A stretch of 64,000 nt of DNA from Kitagawia praeruptora (taxonomy: Eukaryota > Streptophyta > Magnoliopsida > Apiales > Apiaceae), in contig CM075347.1 of NCBI GenBank assembly GCA_037693485.1, forward strand, positions 147,782,501-147,846,500. Reading direction: 5' to 3'. Position numbers and translations under genes: made by a program. Numbering within the stretch: position 1 is the stretch's first letter; every line of letters begins with the position of its first letter. Of this stretch, positions 1 to 10,419 are shown one piece after another. Below the pieces are notes generated by a model that worked only from the letters and a program-made list of their open reading frames with translations, searched no databases and was not told where the DNA came from.

Positions 1-31
1 ACGGTCATCTATCACTTTGACCGGAACCTAA
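1..31. repeat. Satellite monomer stub at the left edge
   Basis: The first bases match the part of the satellite monomer that reads acggtcaactatcactttga in the main arrays. The stub then passes into unrelated sequence at aacctaatata. The same junction occurs at 56,077-56,130, where a longer piece of monomer is present. Positions 32-238 hold no recognised gene; they lead into the truncated 3' side of the gypsy gag on the minus strand. Confidence 0.7.
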
Positions 32-238
32 TATATAAATAATTAAAGAATTAACATATAAAGGATTTAGCACTTTGTATAGGATATATGTGTTAGACAG
101 TAATCTGTAGAGTTTAGTTAGGAACAGGGCATCAAGGACTTCATTTTAGGAACTGAGAGCATATCCTGATATGACAAGTCAAAATACTGATGGGATGGTC
201 AAATCCTGATGCGAGATGGAATCCTGATATCAGTCGTG

Positions 239-2035
239 TTACTTAAGTTTAGGAGGCAACTTCTGTTGCAGAACTGTACTGCATTCTTCCGTCAAAGCAA
301 CAGTCTCTAATTCATCGAGCTTCAACTTCATTGATGAAATCCCCTTCATGAACTTAGCATAGCCCGGCATCTTTTCTAGAGCTTCAGTAAAAGCAATATT
401 AATGGACAATTTCTTGAAGACGTCCAAAAATTTCTAAAATTGCTTTTCTTGACTTTTCTGCAAGCGTCGAGGATATGGAGGAGGAGGATAGATCTGATTG
501 CTCGTTGTACACTGCTCCAAAGAAGCTTTTTCAACAAACTTCTTGCTCTTTTCCACTTCATCAACTAGCTGATCAGCTACCAAGTCAGATTTCTCAATTT
601 CCGGTGCTGCAAATATTTCAACTTGCTGATTATGAACTTCTTCGTCTTCCTTAGCTGCTGAATTCTGCTCGGTTGTAACCTTTCCGAATCTCAAAGTAAA
701 TGCCTTCTCCTGCTCATGGACTTCCCTCTTGCCTGGATTAGCCTCCTTATCGCTAGGAAGAGTTCCTTGTGGCCTATTCAACAAAGCATTAGCAATTTGA
801 CCAATCTGACTTTCCAATATTTTGATAGAGACTGCTTGGCTCTTGCACATCAACCTCAATTCTTCCAATTCAGATTTTTCAGAAGAAGATGGCCCCGCAC
901 TTGCATGCGACTGTTGCTGAAATCCCGGAGGTTGGTATGGTTGCCTTGGAGCATACTGCTGTTGATGGCCTTAACTGAATGGCTTAGGTCCATATTGCTG
1001 GCCTTGAAACTGCTGATAAGGCTGTGGTTGATGAGCACCTTGATTGTTGCTCCAGCTGAAATTGGGATGATAGGTGGCTGGAGCTGGTTGCGAAGGCCGC
1101 TGGAAGTTGCTCACAAACTGTGCTGATTCAGAAGAGATAGCACACAGATTCGTATCATATGCACCTGCACAAAGCTCACACACACTAGCCACTTGCTATA
1201 CTCCATAGTTGGTAAGAGAATCCATCTTCATAGTCAAAGACTTCAACTGAGTTGCAATAGATGAAGCTACATCAACGTCCAGAATACCTGTTACTTTGCC
1301 TTGAGATAATCTCTGAGTTGGATTTTGATATTCATTCGCAGCCGTCGTCTCAATAAGATCATAAGCTTCCTCATAGCTCTTAGCCCATAGAGCTCCACCT
1401 AATGATGCATCTAGCAAATGTCTAAACTGTGCCCCCAAACCATTATAGAAACCATTAATCACCCTCTAGTCAGGCATACCATGATGAGGACACTTTCGAA
1501 GCATCTCCTTATAACGTTCCCAAGCTTCACACAAAGATTCTCTAGATTGCTGTGCAAATTGAGTTAGAGCGTTCCCTATTGCTACAGTTTTATCCATGGG
1601 CAAGAATTTAGTAAGAAACTTCTGAGCAAGATCCTCCCACGTAGTAATGGAACCGCCTGGTAGAGAGAGTAACCAGCCCTTAGCCTTATCCCTCAAAGAG
1701 AATAGGAAAAGTCTCAATTTGATAGCATCTTTCGACACACCATTGAACTTGAAAGTGTCGCAGATCTTGATGAAATCCCAGATGTGCATGTTAGGATCCT
1801 CCATAGGAGCACCCCCAAACTGAACCGAATTCTATACCATCTTAATTGTGCTAGGATTGATTTCAAAGTTGTTAGCTGTAATGGCTGGCCTGATAATACT
1901 AGATTGGATGTCATTGATCTTCGGTTGAGAATAGTCCTTCAAAGCCTTAGCTGCTGCTACTGCTACCGTTTCTCCCATATCTTTAGCTGCTTCAAGTTCT
2001 TTTTACAAATTACGAGTTTGAGAACGTGTTCGCAT
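239..2035 (-). pseudogene. Ty3/gypsy gag polyprotein, decayed copy 1
   Basis: The frame begins at an ATG at 2035 (MRTRSQTR) and stays in one frame to 239, broken by isolated stops. A retrotransposon gag domain lies in the middle (WEDLAQKFLTKFLP, then CEAWERYKEMLRKCPHHG). A Gln/Pro-rich stretch follows, and then the conserved segments QIGQIANALLNRPQG and EALEKMPGYAKF. The last of these normally leads into protease in Athila/Tat-like gypsy elements. I see no CCHC zinc knuckle, protease, reverse transcriptase or integrase, so the element is truncated after KLPPKLK. Stops fall near 1989, 1838, 1463, 1193, 968 and 431. Most can be explained by CAG to TAG, CAA to TAA or TGG to TAG changes. Gag would form the virus-like particle, but this copy cannot encode it. 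A primer-binding site and LTR lie just upstream, as expected. Family confidence is high; lineage confidence is moderate. Confidence 0.85.
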
Positions 2036-2146
2036 ACACGTCAAGTACCTGAAACACAAAAAAAAAACTATGTAAGAAACAATCCGAGTCAGTGAACTCT
2101 AACGAACACTGATGACAAGCACATAAACTAAAAATAAAACACCGAT

Positions 2147-2166
2147 GATCCCCGACAGCGGCACCA
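2147..2166 (-). other. Retrotransposon primer-binding site (tRNA-Asp-like)
   Basis: On the minus strand this reads TGGTGCCGCTGTCGGGGATC. It differs at few positions from the TGGCGCCGTTGCCGGGGA site of Athila-type gypsy elements, which pairs with the 3' end of tRNA-Asp. It lies between the LTR edge and the gag start, as it should. Confidence 0.75.
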
Positions 2167-2172
2167 AAAACT

Positions 2173-2884
2173 TGTTTGCACTAAATCACGCAAGCGTACG
2201 TGATCACAAGTAATATAGATATAAGTCAAGTTCGTTCCCACAAAGATCTGGTTATGTTTCAATTCAGTTTAATGCACCTATGCAACAATGTATGGTTTTT
2301 ATTCACTGCTAAGACAATTAACAAAATTGGGTTTTTGATTAACTAAAATTAATTAAAAGCAATTTAACAAACTAAGAATTACGTAACTAAGAATAATTTA
2401 AATCGAATTACTTATGCAAGAGAAAACATGGGATCCTAACTTCATTAAATACTTCGCTTAGAGTTGATGCCCTTAATCAAAGTATGTGATGGTTATGATA
2501 TCTGATCAGACAACACGAAACAAGTATACGCTACTTCTCAGTATACAAATACCGAACTACTCATACATTCACAAAAGAGATAGAAGATTGGTAGACACCA
2601 ATTGTGTTTAGAAAACTCAATTTATATGGAAAACTACTCAAACTCTCCCAAGATTTGTATGGAAAACTTCATTCTTTATTCTACTCTTGAAATCCACCTA
2701 AGATCACAAAAATCGCCAAACCTAACCGACGATTCGTAACCCTGCACAACTCAACGAAACACATCAAAACACGACAAACTTGAAACCAAGACACCAATTT
2801 AAATCGAAATGGAGCGCTCCAAGTGGATATAAAATCCACTTATCACAGCCTCTATACACCAGTGGAATACTGGTGTGTGACAGC
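2173..2884 (-). mobile_element. Gypsy LTR, incomplete or with uncertain outer edge (copy 1)
   Basis: The inner LTR edge lies about 6 bp from the primer-binding site. The stretch tcacgcaagcgtacgtgatc just inside it recurs in similar form at 10,137, showing a dispersed family. I could not place the outer edge. By about 2,885 the sequence resembles a CACTA terminus instead. No second LTR is in the window, so this is the 5' LTR of a truncated element. Confidence 0.55.
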
Positions 2885-2973
2885 ACCAAAGACGGCGGCT
2901 CAATAGTCAACGGGAAACTTCTCTGACAGACAATGGTTGAAAAGCGGTCTCTGAAGCTATTTTTCTTGTAGTG
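2885..2973. mobile_element. CACTA transposon right terminus, truncated
   Basis: The stretch ends in ttttcttgtagtg, whose complement starts CACTACAAGAAAA, a standard CACTA inverted terminal repeat. Its inner sequence (agacggc, then ctcaatag, a cagacaatgg motif) resembles the right end of the complete element at 10,397-16,352, so both probably belong to one family. No partner left end was found upstream. The gypsy LTR abuts it and may have removed the rest. Confidence 0.65.
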
Positions 2974-3660
2974 ATCCTAAACCCCATTTTCGAATTTCTT
3001 TTTCTTTTTATTATGTTCTTGAGTTTTCAAGAAAGAAACCAACATTTGGAGGCGTTATTTATGTCCGATTTAAACGCTCTTATAGTCGAATCGAAGCCCT
3101 CATCATACTCTATCCAAAAACATCATCAAATTTTGTGGGGGTATAATATATATTTAATATATAATTTTGGTTCGGTTCGGTTCTTTCGAGTTTTGGATGT
3201 CAAGAACCGAACCGAACCGAGAACCGAACTATTCTCAATTTCAAGAACCGAACCGGATCCGAATTATAAAAAACCCGAACCAGACCCGAAATTTCAGTTC
3301 GGTTCGGTTCCCGGTTCTAACCCGAAAAATGCTCACTCCTACACAATAGGTCATAAAAAAAATTACAATGATATAGTTTCAATTTATTTCAATTTGTCAA
3401 GTTCACGAATAAAGACATCAATTTGATTAGCTTGTAAAAGATGTAAGAGAAAAAGGTTAAAAGCGAAGAAAATATGAAACTTAAAAAAATATAATATTTA
3501 TAAATTTTGAAATAAATAAATATATCTCTGAAATAATATTAAATTGATATATGTTAGGTTTTACATGTTCAAATATGATTACATACTTTTCATATTATAA
3601 TTTTTTTTAAATGCAATTCCAATATAACCTTTTTTAATGATATCCTTTTTAGATTATAAT
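2974..3660. repeat. Spacer with GGTTCG/CGAACC low-complexity block
   Basis: No credible gene is present. Positions about 3,168-3,320 hold repeated ggttcg hexamers and their complement, giving strong self-complementarity. Open frames across this block are compositional and have no recognisable domain. Similar ttcggtt/aaccgaa blocks occur near 10,260, 16,790-16,905 and 21,410-21,440. Confidence 0.6.
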
Positions 3661-3671
3661 TTCCTTTTTAA

Positions 3672-4045
3672 GATGATATAATCTTGATCGTCTATTTTTA
3701 AAAATATTAAGTTCGATGGTTGAGATTATTTTGGGAGTATAGTGACAAAACCACAATGACCGGACCAAAATTATGGATAAGGATATATAAGGATATAATA
3801 TATCAATTTTTTAACAACAATTAGATATAATTTTTTTTTGGATAATTATAGGTATTAAAAAAGGAACCATGCGTTGCACGGGTTATAAGCTAGTATTTAA
3901 TAATTAAAGATTGACATATTATATCCTTATATATAATAAGCGTAAAGAGGATTTTATCCATAATTTTGGTCACTGTACTACCAAAATAATCTCAACCGTC
4001 GAATTTAATATTTTTAAAAATAGATGATCAAGATTATATCATATT
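3672..4045. repeat. Large inverted repeat
   Basis: The left arm (about 3,672-3,805) contains tcgatggttgagattatttt and ccaaaattatggataaggat. The right arm (about 3,915-4,045) contains their complements, aaaataatctcaaccgtcga and atccataattttggt. The spacer of about 100 bp holds a Helitron-like 3' end. The arms could fold into a long hairpin. Two opposed copies of one element, or a foldback element, would explain it. Confidence 0.65.
3860..3893 (+). mobile_element. Helitron-like 3' terminus 1
   Basis: An imperfect hairpin (ccatgcgttgcacggg) is followed after a few bases by CTAG and then T. This matches the known Helitron 3' end: a short hairpin 10-15 bp before CTRR, inserted before T. No Rep/helicase gene is nearby and I cannot place the 5' TC end. 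Confidence 0.5.
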
Positions 4046-4060
4046 AAAAACAAAAATTAT

Positions 4061-4919
4061 AATCTAAAAGGGATATAATTAAACAAAGGTTGGATTAGAA
4101 TTGAATTTAAAAAGGAATTTATGAAAAGGATACTATTAAATTTTATTAAATTTTTTATTAATATTAAAAAAAAGTTCATATTTACTATTTGGGCTCAATC
4201 TCGAGATCTAGAAATTAGATTTTGATGATTTTATAGCCCACGCACATCTCATAAAATTATCTTTAATTTATTGATGATTTAACAATTATTATCAAAATGG
4301 AAACATTAAGAATCTCAAGAGAAAATATAATTACGAATTTTTACATTAATCATATTCAGTGTAGAAGACCTATATTGATAATTCTATTCAATGTAAAAAA
4401 CCAAATTATATACAATTTAAATCATTGACATGCACTTTTTCATATTTTAATATAAATACACTTTTTAGTTGACATGTTAAAAGATAATATATTTTTTATG
4501 CTAAATCCAATATTTTTCATCTATTTATTTTATAATCTAACAGTTGTTATTTATTTTGTCGTATTAAAAACCAGACTATTAACTATCAAAGTTTTGGACA
4601 AAATCAATATTACACTTATTATTAAAACTGTATTTGGTTGTTAGTTTAACTATCTTTAAATAATAAGAAGAAACGAAATATAAGTAGATTTTATAAATCA
4701 AATAGATTTTTCAACGTGAAAATCATCAATTTCTTATCTCTTTTGTTTCTGCGTAGTTTTAATTGGAAAATAATTGTTTTTTAACCAATTGGAAAATAAC
4801 TGTTAAACCATCACTAAATTAATAATTATTTTGTTAATTTCGCATGGGTTGTAAAATCGTCTAAATCAAATTTTAAGAATTTAAGATAGAGCATAAATAT
4901 TGATTTGAATGTGTAAAAT

Positions 4920-4980
<61 letters not shown>

Positions 4981-5057
4981 ATTTTTTAAAAACAATATGA
5001 TATGTAAATTAATAACATATAAATATAAAAAAGATAATATAATTATAAATATTAAAA
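4061..5057. other. AT-rich spacer without genes
   Basis: This stretch has no open frame with a recognisable domain and is very AT-rich. It includes the (AT)n microsatellite listed separately. It may be the body of a Helitron-like element bounded by the terminus at 5,057-5,090, but the 5' end was not recognised. Confidence 0.5.
4922..4978. repeat. (AT)n microsatellite
   Basis: A pure AT dinucleotide run of about 28 units. The copy at about 61,035-61,077 is shorter, so the two copies of the large duplication differ here. Confidence 0.95.
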
Positions 5058-5090
5058 AAGGAACCGTGCGTTGTACGGGTTATAAGCTAG
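5057..5090 (+). mobile_element. Helitron-like 3' terminus 2
   Basis: It has the same layout as the terminus at 3,860-3,893: aaaaaaggaacc, an imperfect hairpin (ccgtgcgttgtacggg), ttataag, CTAG, then T. The 16 bases after CTAG (tatttaataattaaag) are also shared with the first terminus. The true end may therefore lie further out, or one copy arose by duplication. Positions 5,091-5,456 hold nothing recognisable. Confidence 0.5.
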
Positions 5091-5456
5091 TATTTAATAA
5101 TTAAAGTAATTAAAATATAAGTAGTGTTGGCTTATATATGCTTTTATTATTAATTTCATTAACAAATTATAAATATATATATTTTTGAGCCTTTGAAAAA
5201 ATCGAGTACGTGAGGATATGGATTTTATCTAATTTATTAAAAATCTGATTCAAATCAGATTTTGTAGTGTTAACTTACATACATTAATTAATTAATTTTA
5301 TTAAAAAATTATGAGTAAATATATTTTGAGCTTTTAAAAAGATCGGATATTTGAAGGTATGAATTTTATCCAATTTTTTTGTTTTTTTGACAAACTTATT
5401 TTTAAAAAAAAATTGAAATCCCAAGCACAATTTTTTTGAAATCAACTTAAATTGCA

Positions 5457-6271
5457 TTAACTCAAATTTGCTTCGTACATCACTGTCTCCAACACAGAAA
5501 ATGGAGGAGACCAAAAAACATTGGAGCAATTCACCATACAAGGTACCCTAGCTAACAGATGGGCAACCTTGTTGGCCTGCTTTTTAACATAAGAAATATT
5601 GATACTAGAATTCCTTTCGTGAAGGACATGACACTGGTGTAACACGTTACCCACTTACAAATAATTTTCTACTCGTCTGGTAACCGCATTAACAGTGAGC
5701 ATAGAATCACTTTCAACGTCCACATTGCTAAGCTGTAGTTCGTGAATCCACTGGAGAGCTTCCAACAAACCCCTCGTCTCAACCTCAAAAACCGATACTG
5801 CACCTGCAAACCTGCAGTTCTTCGCTCGAATGAATTCACCTCTATGGTTCCTGATTATCATTCCCACTGCAAACGATGAATCACCACTAAAGACAGATGC
5901 ATCTACGTTTAACTTCAATCTTCCTGTTGTTGGAGCTAACCACCTCACCACCTCTGATCTAGAGCTTTGTAACCTTGCCCCAAGCATCCCAGAATTTTCA
6001 GTCGCACTTCTCTCCACTGACTAACTTGAGCTATACTCCATTGCATTGCTATCTCAGGTGTCAGTTTCTTTTGTTCCCAGACCTGCTTATTCCTCGCCCA
6101 CCATATACCCCATATTACAGTGGCCGTTTGCACCAAAACCTCCTGTGATTCCTTAGCCATTCTTTCTAGTAACCATCTCGGTGCTGATTCCACTAATGAA
6201 CTGTCAAACTCTGCATTCAACAGTCCCCAGCATTGTTTTGCATAGCTACAGTCCAGGAATCCGAAGCACAA
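5457..6271 (-). pseudogene. L1-type non-LTR retrotransposon C-terminal region (RNase H), copy 1
   Basis: Read on the minus strand, the first part resembles the tail of the zinc-binding reverse-transcriptase region (CFGFLDCSYAKQCWGLL, then ATVIWGIWWARNKQVW). An RNase H-like RVT_3 domain follows: LKLNVDASVFSGDSSFAVGM, IIRNHRGEF, VFEVETRGLLEALQW, DVESDSM, then YVKKQANKVAHLLAR. The acidic residues of the RNase H core (NVDAS, E in ETRGLLEAL, D in ESDS) are present. The upstream endonuclease and RT are absent, so this is a 5'-truncated remnant. A one-base deletion near 6,000 splits the frame here but not in copy 2. A stop (TAA) after RRVENYL is shared by both copies. Confidence 0.8.
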
Positions 6272-7710
6272 TTAGTTTAATAATTGGGGATTGCGAACTG
6301 ATATCGTACTTTTGCATTATGCAAATAGAGATCTGATTGGTGAACATAGTAATACTTTCGCAATAATGACATAGTTTATGCCTAATTTTTTTTTAATTGC
6401 AGACACAATCACATTGTGTTGATGAAGAAACACTTGATCGATCGATATTAAGGCATCACCATGACCATCAATTTTAATTGTATAAGCATTTTATTGTCAA
6501 AAAAAATGTATGATGATATGATTGTGATTGACTTTATATTAAAAGAGTGATTAATTATGAAATTTAATTTAAAATATGTAATAGAATATCACGATTGATT
6601 TCAAATTAAAATTGTGATTTTTTAGTAAATATTTTTATGATTTAAAAAATATGTATTTATGGATATGTTAAATAAAATTATTAATGTATTTAAAATAGCA
6701 GTGTTAACTAATCATGGTTAACGAGCTAGGGTGAAACTGTAAATAAGGAAAACTCTTAATATAATATTATTGGTCTAAAATTTAGGAATTATATGTTTAT
6801 ATATTTTAATTATGATTTTTTTTAACATTTTTTATTATAATATCCGAGTTGTATATGGAAATACTATTTTATGTTCCAGTTTGACTCCTAAACGGAACCA
6901 AACCGGTAACATCCCTAACTTAGCGGAGAGAGATCAACAGCAATTTGCAATAATTCTTTTACGTTATTTAATTTATTCTTTTCTTAAAAAAGAGTACGCA
7001 ATAAACAGAGCAGGGGCGCTTGAGGCTACCAGCGTAGCTTTTACAGGTCCGGAGTCTTCTTCCAAAATCAGCCATTATATTAAGTAAATTCAAATATTGT
7101 ATAGGATTATAGGAGAGATATTGTATAGGAGTAAATATATATGGGTAGACTAGAGTATTATAATAAAGGATGTTAGGTATTCCAAAAAAAATTTCAAATA
7201 TTTTCCAAAAATACTGGCATGGCATCCACGAATTGTAATTAAATTTAGGGTAACTTGCAGTATTCTATTCTTTTCTTATAATTAGAGCCAAGGATCATAC
7301 ATTGTTCAAAAACAATATCCTCACATACACGTACGCATCTAAATTTTTGGTAAGCCTTATTTTATATATACGGACTATAATGTTTACTTGAGATATCTCT
7401 TGTGGCGAATATTTTTATTCTTGAATTGAGCAGCTGGTAATATCGAGAATTCTTTTACTTTGTTGATTTGTACGTGGTAGGTTAATTGTTTGATTACTCA
7501 TACCCGGCTTCTGCTGTAATCGTTTGATAAGTTCATGTACATATTCGTTTCGAATGTGAATATCGATTAATATATATAACTGTTAGTTGTCTAAACCCTA
7601 TGAGATTTCAGTTCAATATAATGAGTACTCACGCACATATGTTTTTTTTATGCTTTGGATCGATCTTTATTTGAGTTGCTATTATGATCACTTAGGTATT
7701 AAATTTAGCG
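6272..7710. other. Intergenic region upstream of the F-box gene
   Basis: No gene is recognised. The short open frames here lack domains. The last part precedes the F-box start codon and should contain its promoter and leader. A TATA-like ttatatatac lies near 7,362, but I cannot assign a transcription start. Confidence 0.4.
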
Positions 7711-9388
7711 ATGGCCGACGATGTCCCAGAGAGGCAATCTTATGCTATAGAAGACGGCACAACAAGTGCTAAAAGGAGACTTGATAGCAAAAGGTTAGTG
7801 TTTGTTGGTGATGGAGTACGTAGGGAGGGAACTGATGATTCTAAAATATTGCAACTTGATGAAAGATCAGATAGGATCAGCAACTTGCCACAAGAGCTAA
7901 TAGGCTGTATCTTGGAGCGTTTGTCAGCTCACGATGCAGCAAGAACAAGTGTTCTGTCAAAACAATGGAGGTTTTTATGGGGAATGAAAAACAACTTAGT
8001 TCTCGATAAGTTATTTTTTTCACAACTCACTTCTAATAAAGACAAAGACACACATCATTCTGCTTTTTCGAGGGCCATTGAAACAATTTCATCAGTTCAC
8101 ACTGGACCTTTATTAAGCTTTAATCTCTATATTCCTCCAAAACTTGATCAGTGTGCTGTCTCTCGGTGGCTTGAGCGCTTTCTGAATAATAGAATTAGGG
8201 TCATTTTCCGAAAAAAATGCCTACGAAATTCCGTTGTTCGCTTGTGAAGGGTTGGTTGACTTAAAGCTCACTACATGGATACAAACTCCATTACCCAAAC
8301 TCGGATGCTTCGCGAATCTAATAAGGGTTAATCTTATCAACATCTCATTTACTGCTGACATCTCATTTGGGTCTCAACTGAAGGATTTGTTTTTACATGG
8401 ATGTATTGGAATTCAACATATGGGCTGCCAGTTTACAGATGCCAACAACCTCACAACTTTGGTCTTGAACAGAAGTGGACAAATTGAGTGGCGATGGTTT
8501 GAAAGCACCAAACAACTGAAAGTCTTAGGTCTCGACCTGACCACAGTAAATCCCAGCACGAGGATGCCCGTCAATTTGTTCAAGCTTCTTGGCAATACAC
8601 CTACCATCAGTAAACTTCATCTTAGTGGTTACACTGTGGAGGTAAAAACAGAGTTTAACCAATCTAACTTATGGATTTTACATTTAATTAGATAATATTT
8701 AGGAATAAGTATGGATTATATTCTTCATCAAAAAAAAAAAGTATGGATTATATTCTCGGAATCAGGAGTGTCTCACAATTTAATATATTACTTTTTTATG
8801 CATGTGTAGGTTTTGGGACCTTTTCATTCGATGTTGAAGGGACATGCATCACAAATAGGAAACCTGAAATTATATCGCCTTGGATTTCTTAACTCGTGTC
8901 AAATTTCAAATTCTCTCAGCTTGATTAGATGTTTGCCCAACCTGCAGATTCTTTCGATTGTACTGGTTAGAAATAGAAACAGAAATTTTTATCGCATAAA
9001 TTTATTCTGGATGTTTGAAAGTACTAAGAAGTTTAATATGTTCCGTGTGTAGGAACCTGGAGTAAAGAGCTTGAATCGAACAGTTGGACAAAGTAAGGAA
9101 GAATTGCATCGCTGGAAGGACGTGTTACTACACCAACTACACACTGTGGTAATTATAGGTGTGGTGTTTGACCAAAAAGTTCTCGATTTCATAAATCTTT
9201 TGCTTACTTCTTCCCCTTCGCTCAAGGTGATGGCAGTTTACTTCGACAATAAAGCTTACGCAGAGAAACAAGCTTACGCAGAGATTTTGCAGCAGTTCCC
9301 TAGAAAGTCCTTGTCAGCAAAGCTTTATTTCCCCAACAAAGTCCCAAAAAGTTTTCCGCATGTATATCCATCAAGTTATTTCGCATGA
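7711..9388 (+). CDS. F-box/FBD/LRR protein gene, three exons, one frameshift
   Basis: Predicted role: substrate receptor of an SCF ubiquitin ligase, binding SKP1 through the F-box. The start is ATG at 7711 in good context (gcgATGGCC). The F-box lies at about residues 51-90 (DRISNLPQELIGCILERLSA, then ARTSVLSKQWRFLW). Leucine-rich repeats follow (GLVDLKLTTW, LIRVNLINIS, LKDLFLHGC, LTTLVLNRSG). The C-terminal part (VLDFINLLLTSSPSLKVM) fits the FBD domain. Exons as I read them: 7711-8641, 8810-8965, 9053-9388, with GT-AG introns in phase 0. The frame breaks between about 8,190 and 8,215. Reading resumes one frame over at SFSEKNAYEIPLFAC, so one base was gained or two lost. Without this break the product would be about 473 residues, normal for the family. 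It is either a recent pseudogene or a truncated F-box protein of 178 residues. The second copy starts at 63,844. Confidence 0.85.
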
Positions 9389-9539
9389 ATCCTTCTTACG
9401 TACATGTGGGCAACATGTGTGCCCACGGATTAGATTTGCCAAATATTGAGAAATAATTTGAAATTTCTATCTTTGTTCTTAATCATTTGTCGGTCCAAAT
9501 TTCCGATATTGCAATCTAATGGATCTTCTTACTTTGATC

Positions 9540-9618
9540 CATGATTTGAGTTTCCCTCCATGATTCTTGATTTGAGTTTCCCTCCATGATTCTTGATTTG
9601 AGTTTCCCTCCATGATTA
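9540..9618. repeat. 27-bp tandem repeat, about three units
   Basis: The unit ccatgattcttgatttgagt plus ttccctc is repeated. The first unit lacks a few bases. It lies about 150 bp downstream of the F-box stop codon. Confidence 0.9.
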
Positions 9619-10113
9619 AATAATCAACCGAGTATTCATCTTTTTTTAAAGTTCTAAGTAAGAAAACAAGTTTTGAATGTATAATACTCGAAAAAGCCGC
9701 GTGCAATGAAAAATAGCAAGCATCCTAGGAATCCGTTTCGTTCGGATATTGATCTGTTTCGGTTTACGAATTGAAATTTTAGGAGTAACATATTGGTAAT
9801 TAAAATTACGAATCTTATAAGACCTAACTGATCCCATCATACCAGCCATGTTTTTTTGCCATCCCCACAGACGAAATTAGTTTCTGTGTTCATAATTCCT
9901 CCATTCTGAACCAACTCATAAAAGTTAGTGATATTATTCATCCCCATAACATCAACAACAAGTGGCCACCTTCAAGTCAAACCCAAGTACATTCAAAGAA
10001 ACGTTCATCGATCTTGAATAGTTACAATGAGAAGCCACTCCAAACATGATCAGATGAAATATCCCCTACAAATATAAATCTCTAACTTAGTAGTTGGGAA
10101 GGAGGGAGTCCTG

Positions 10114-10202
10114 GCATTATCCTTTGTTAACACAAAATCACGCAAGTGTACGTGGTCACAAGTAATACAGATAGAAATCAAGTTTACAGTTTGCATTATC
10201 CT
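10114..10202. mobile_element. Gypsy LTR-edge scrap between 10-bp direct repeats
   Basis: The middle (aaatcacgcaagtgtacgtg and on) matches the inner edge of the gypsy LTR at 2,176-2,240. The segment is flanked on both sides by the 10-bp word gcattatcct (10,114-10,123 and 10,193-10,202). Only about 69 bp of element is left. Confidence 0.6.
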
Positions 10203-10419
10203 CTTCTATCCTTATCCAGTTTTAAGTTTTTTCATAGAATACTTAAGTTATCCTCCAATATGCATTTTCGGTTTTTTAAGCACGGTTAACCGAATAATCG
10301 GAATAATAACCGAATTTTTTTATATAACAAAAGTTTAGTACGTCACTAGGTTTGCTAGTGGCATCGGTAGCTACTGTCAATTGTGCCTTCTGCTTGCACT
10401 ACAAGAATTTTGCCTTCAG

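Larger units (their letters stand above)
9389..10396. other. Intergenic spacer between F-box gene and CACTA element 1
   Basis: No gene is recognised. It contains a short tandem repeat (9,540-9,618), a gypsy LTR scrap (10,114-10,202) and a ttcggtt/aaccgaa patch near 10,260-10,315. Confidence 0.6.

Noticed and set aside
716..1126. 136-codon plus-strand frame
   Set aside because: It lies antisense to the gypsy gag and follows its codon pattern; no domain is seen. The same holds for its copy at 56,814-57,224.
2971..3426. 151-codon plus-strand frame
   Set aside because: It spans the GGTTCG/CGAACC block and encodes Arg/Thr/Glu/Pro repeats from the hexamers; no domain is seen.
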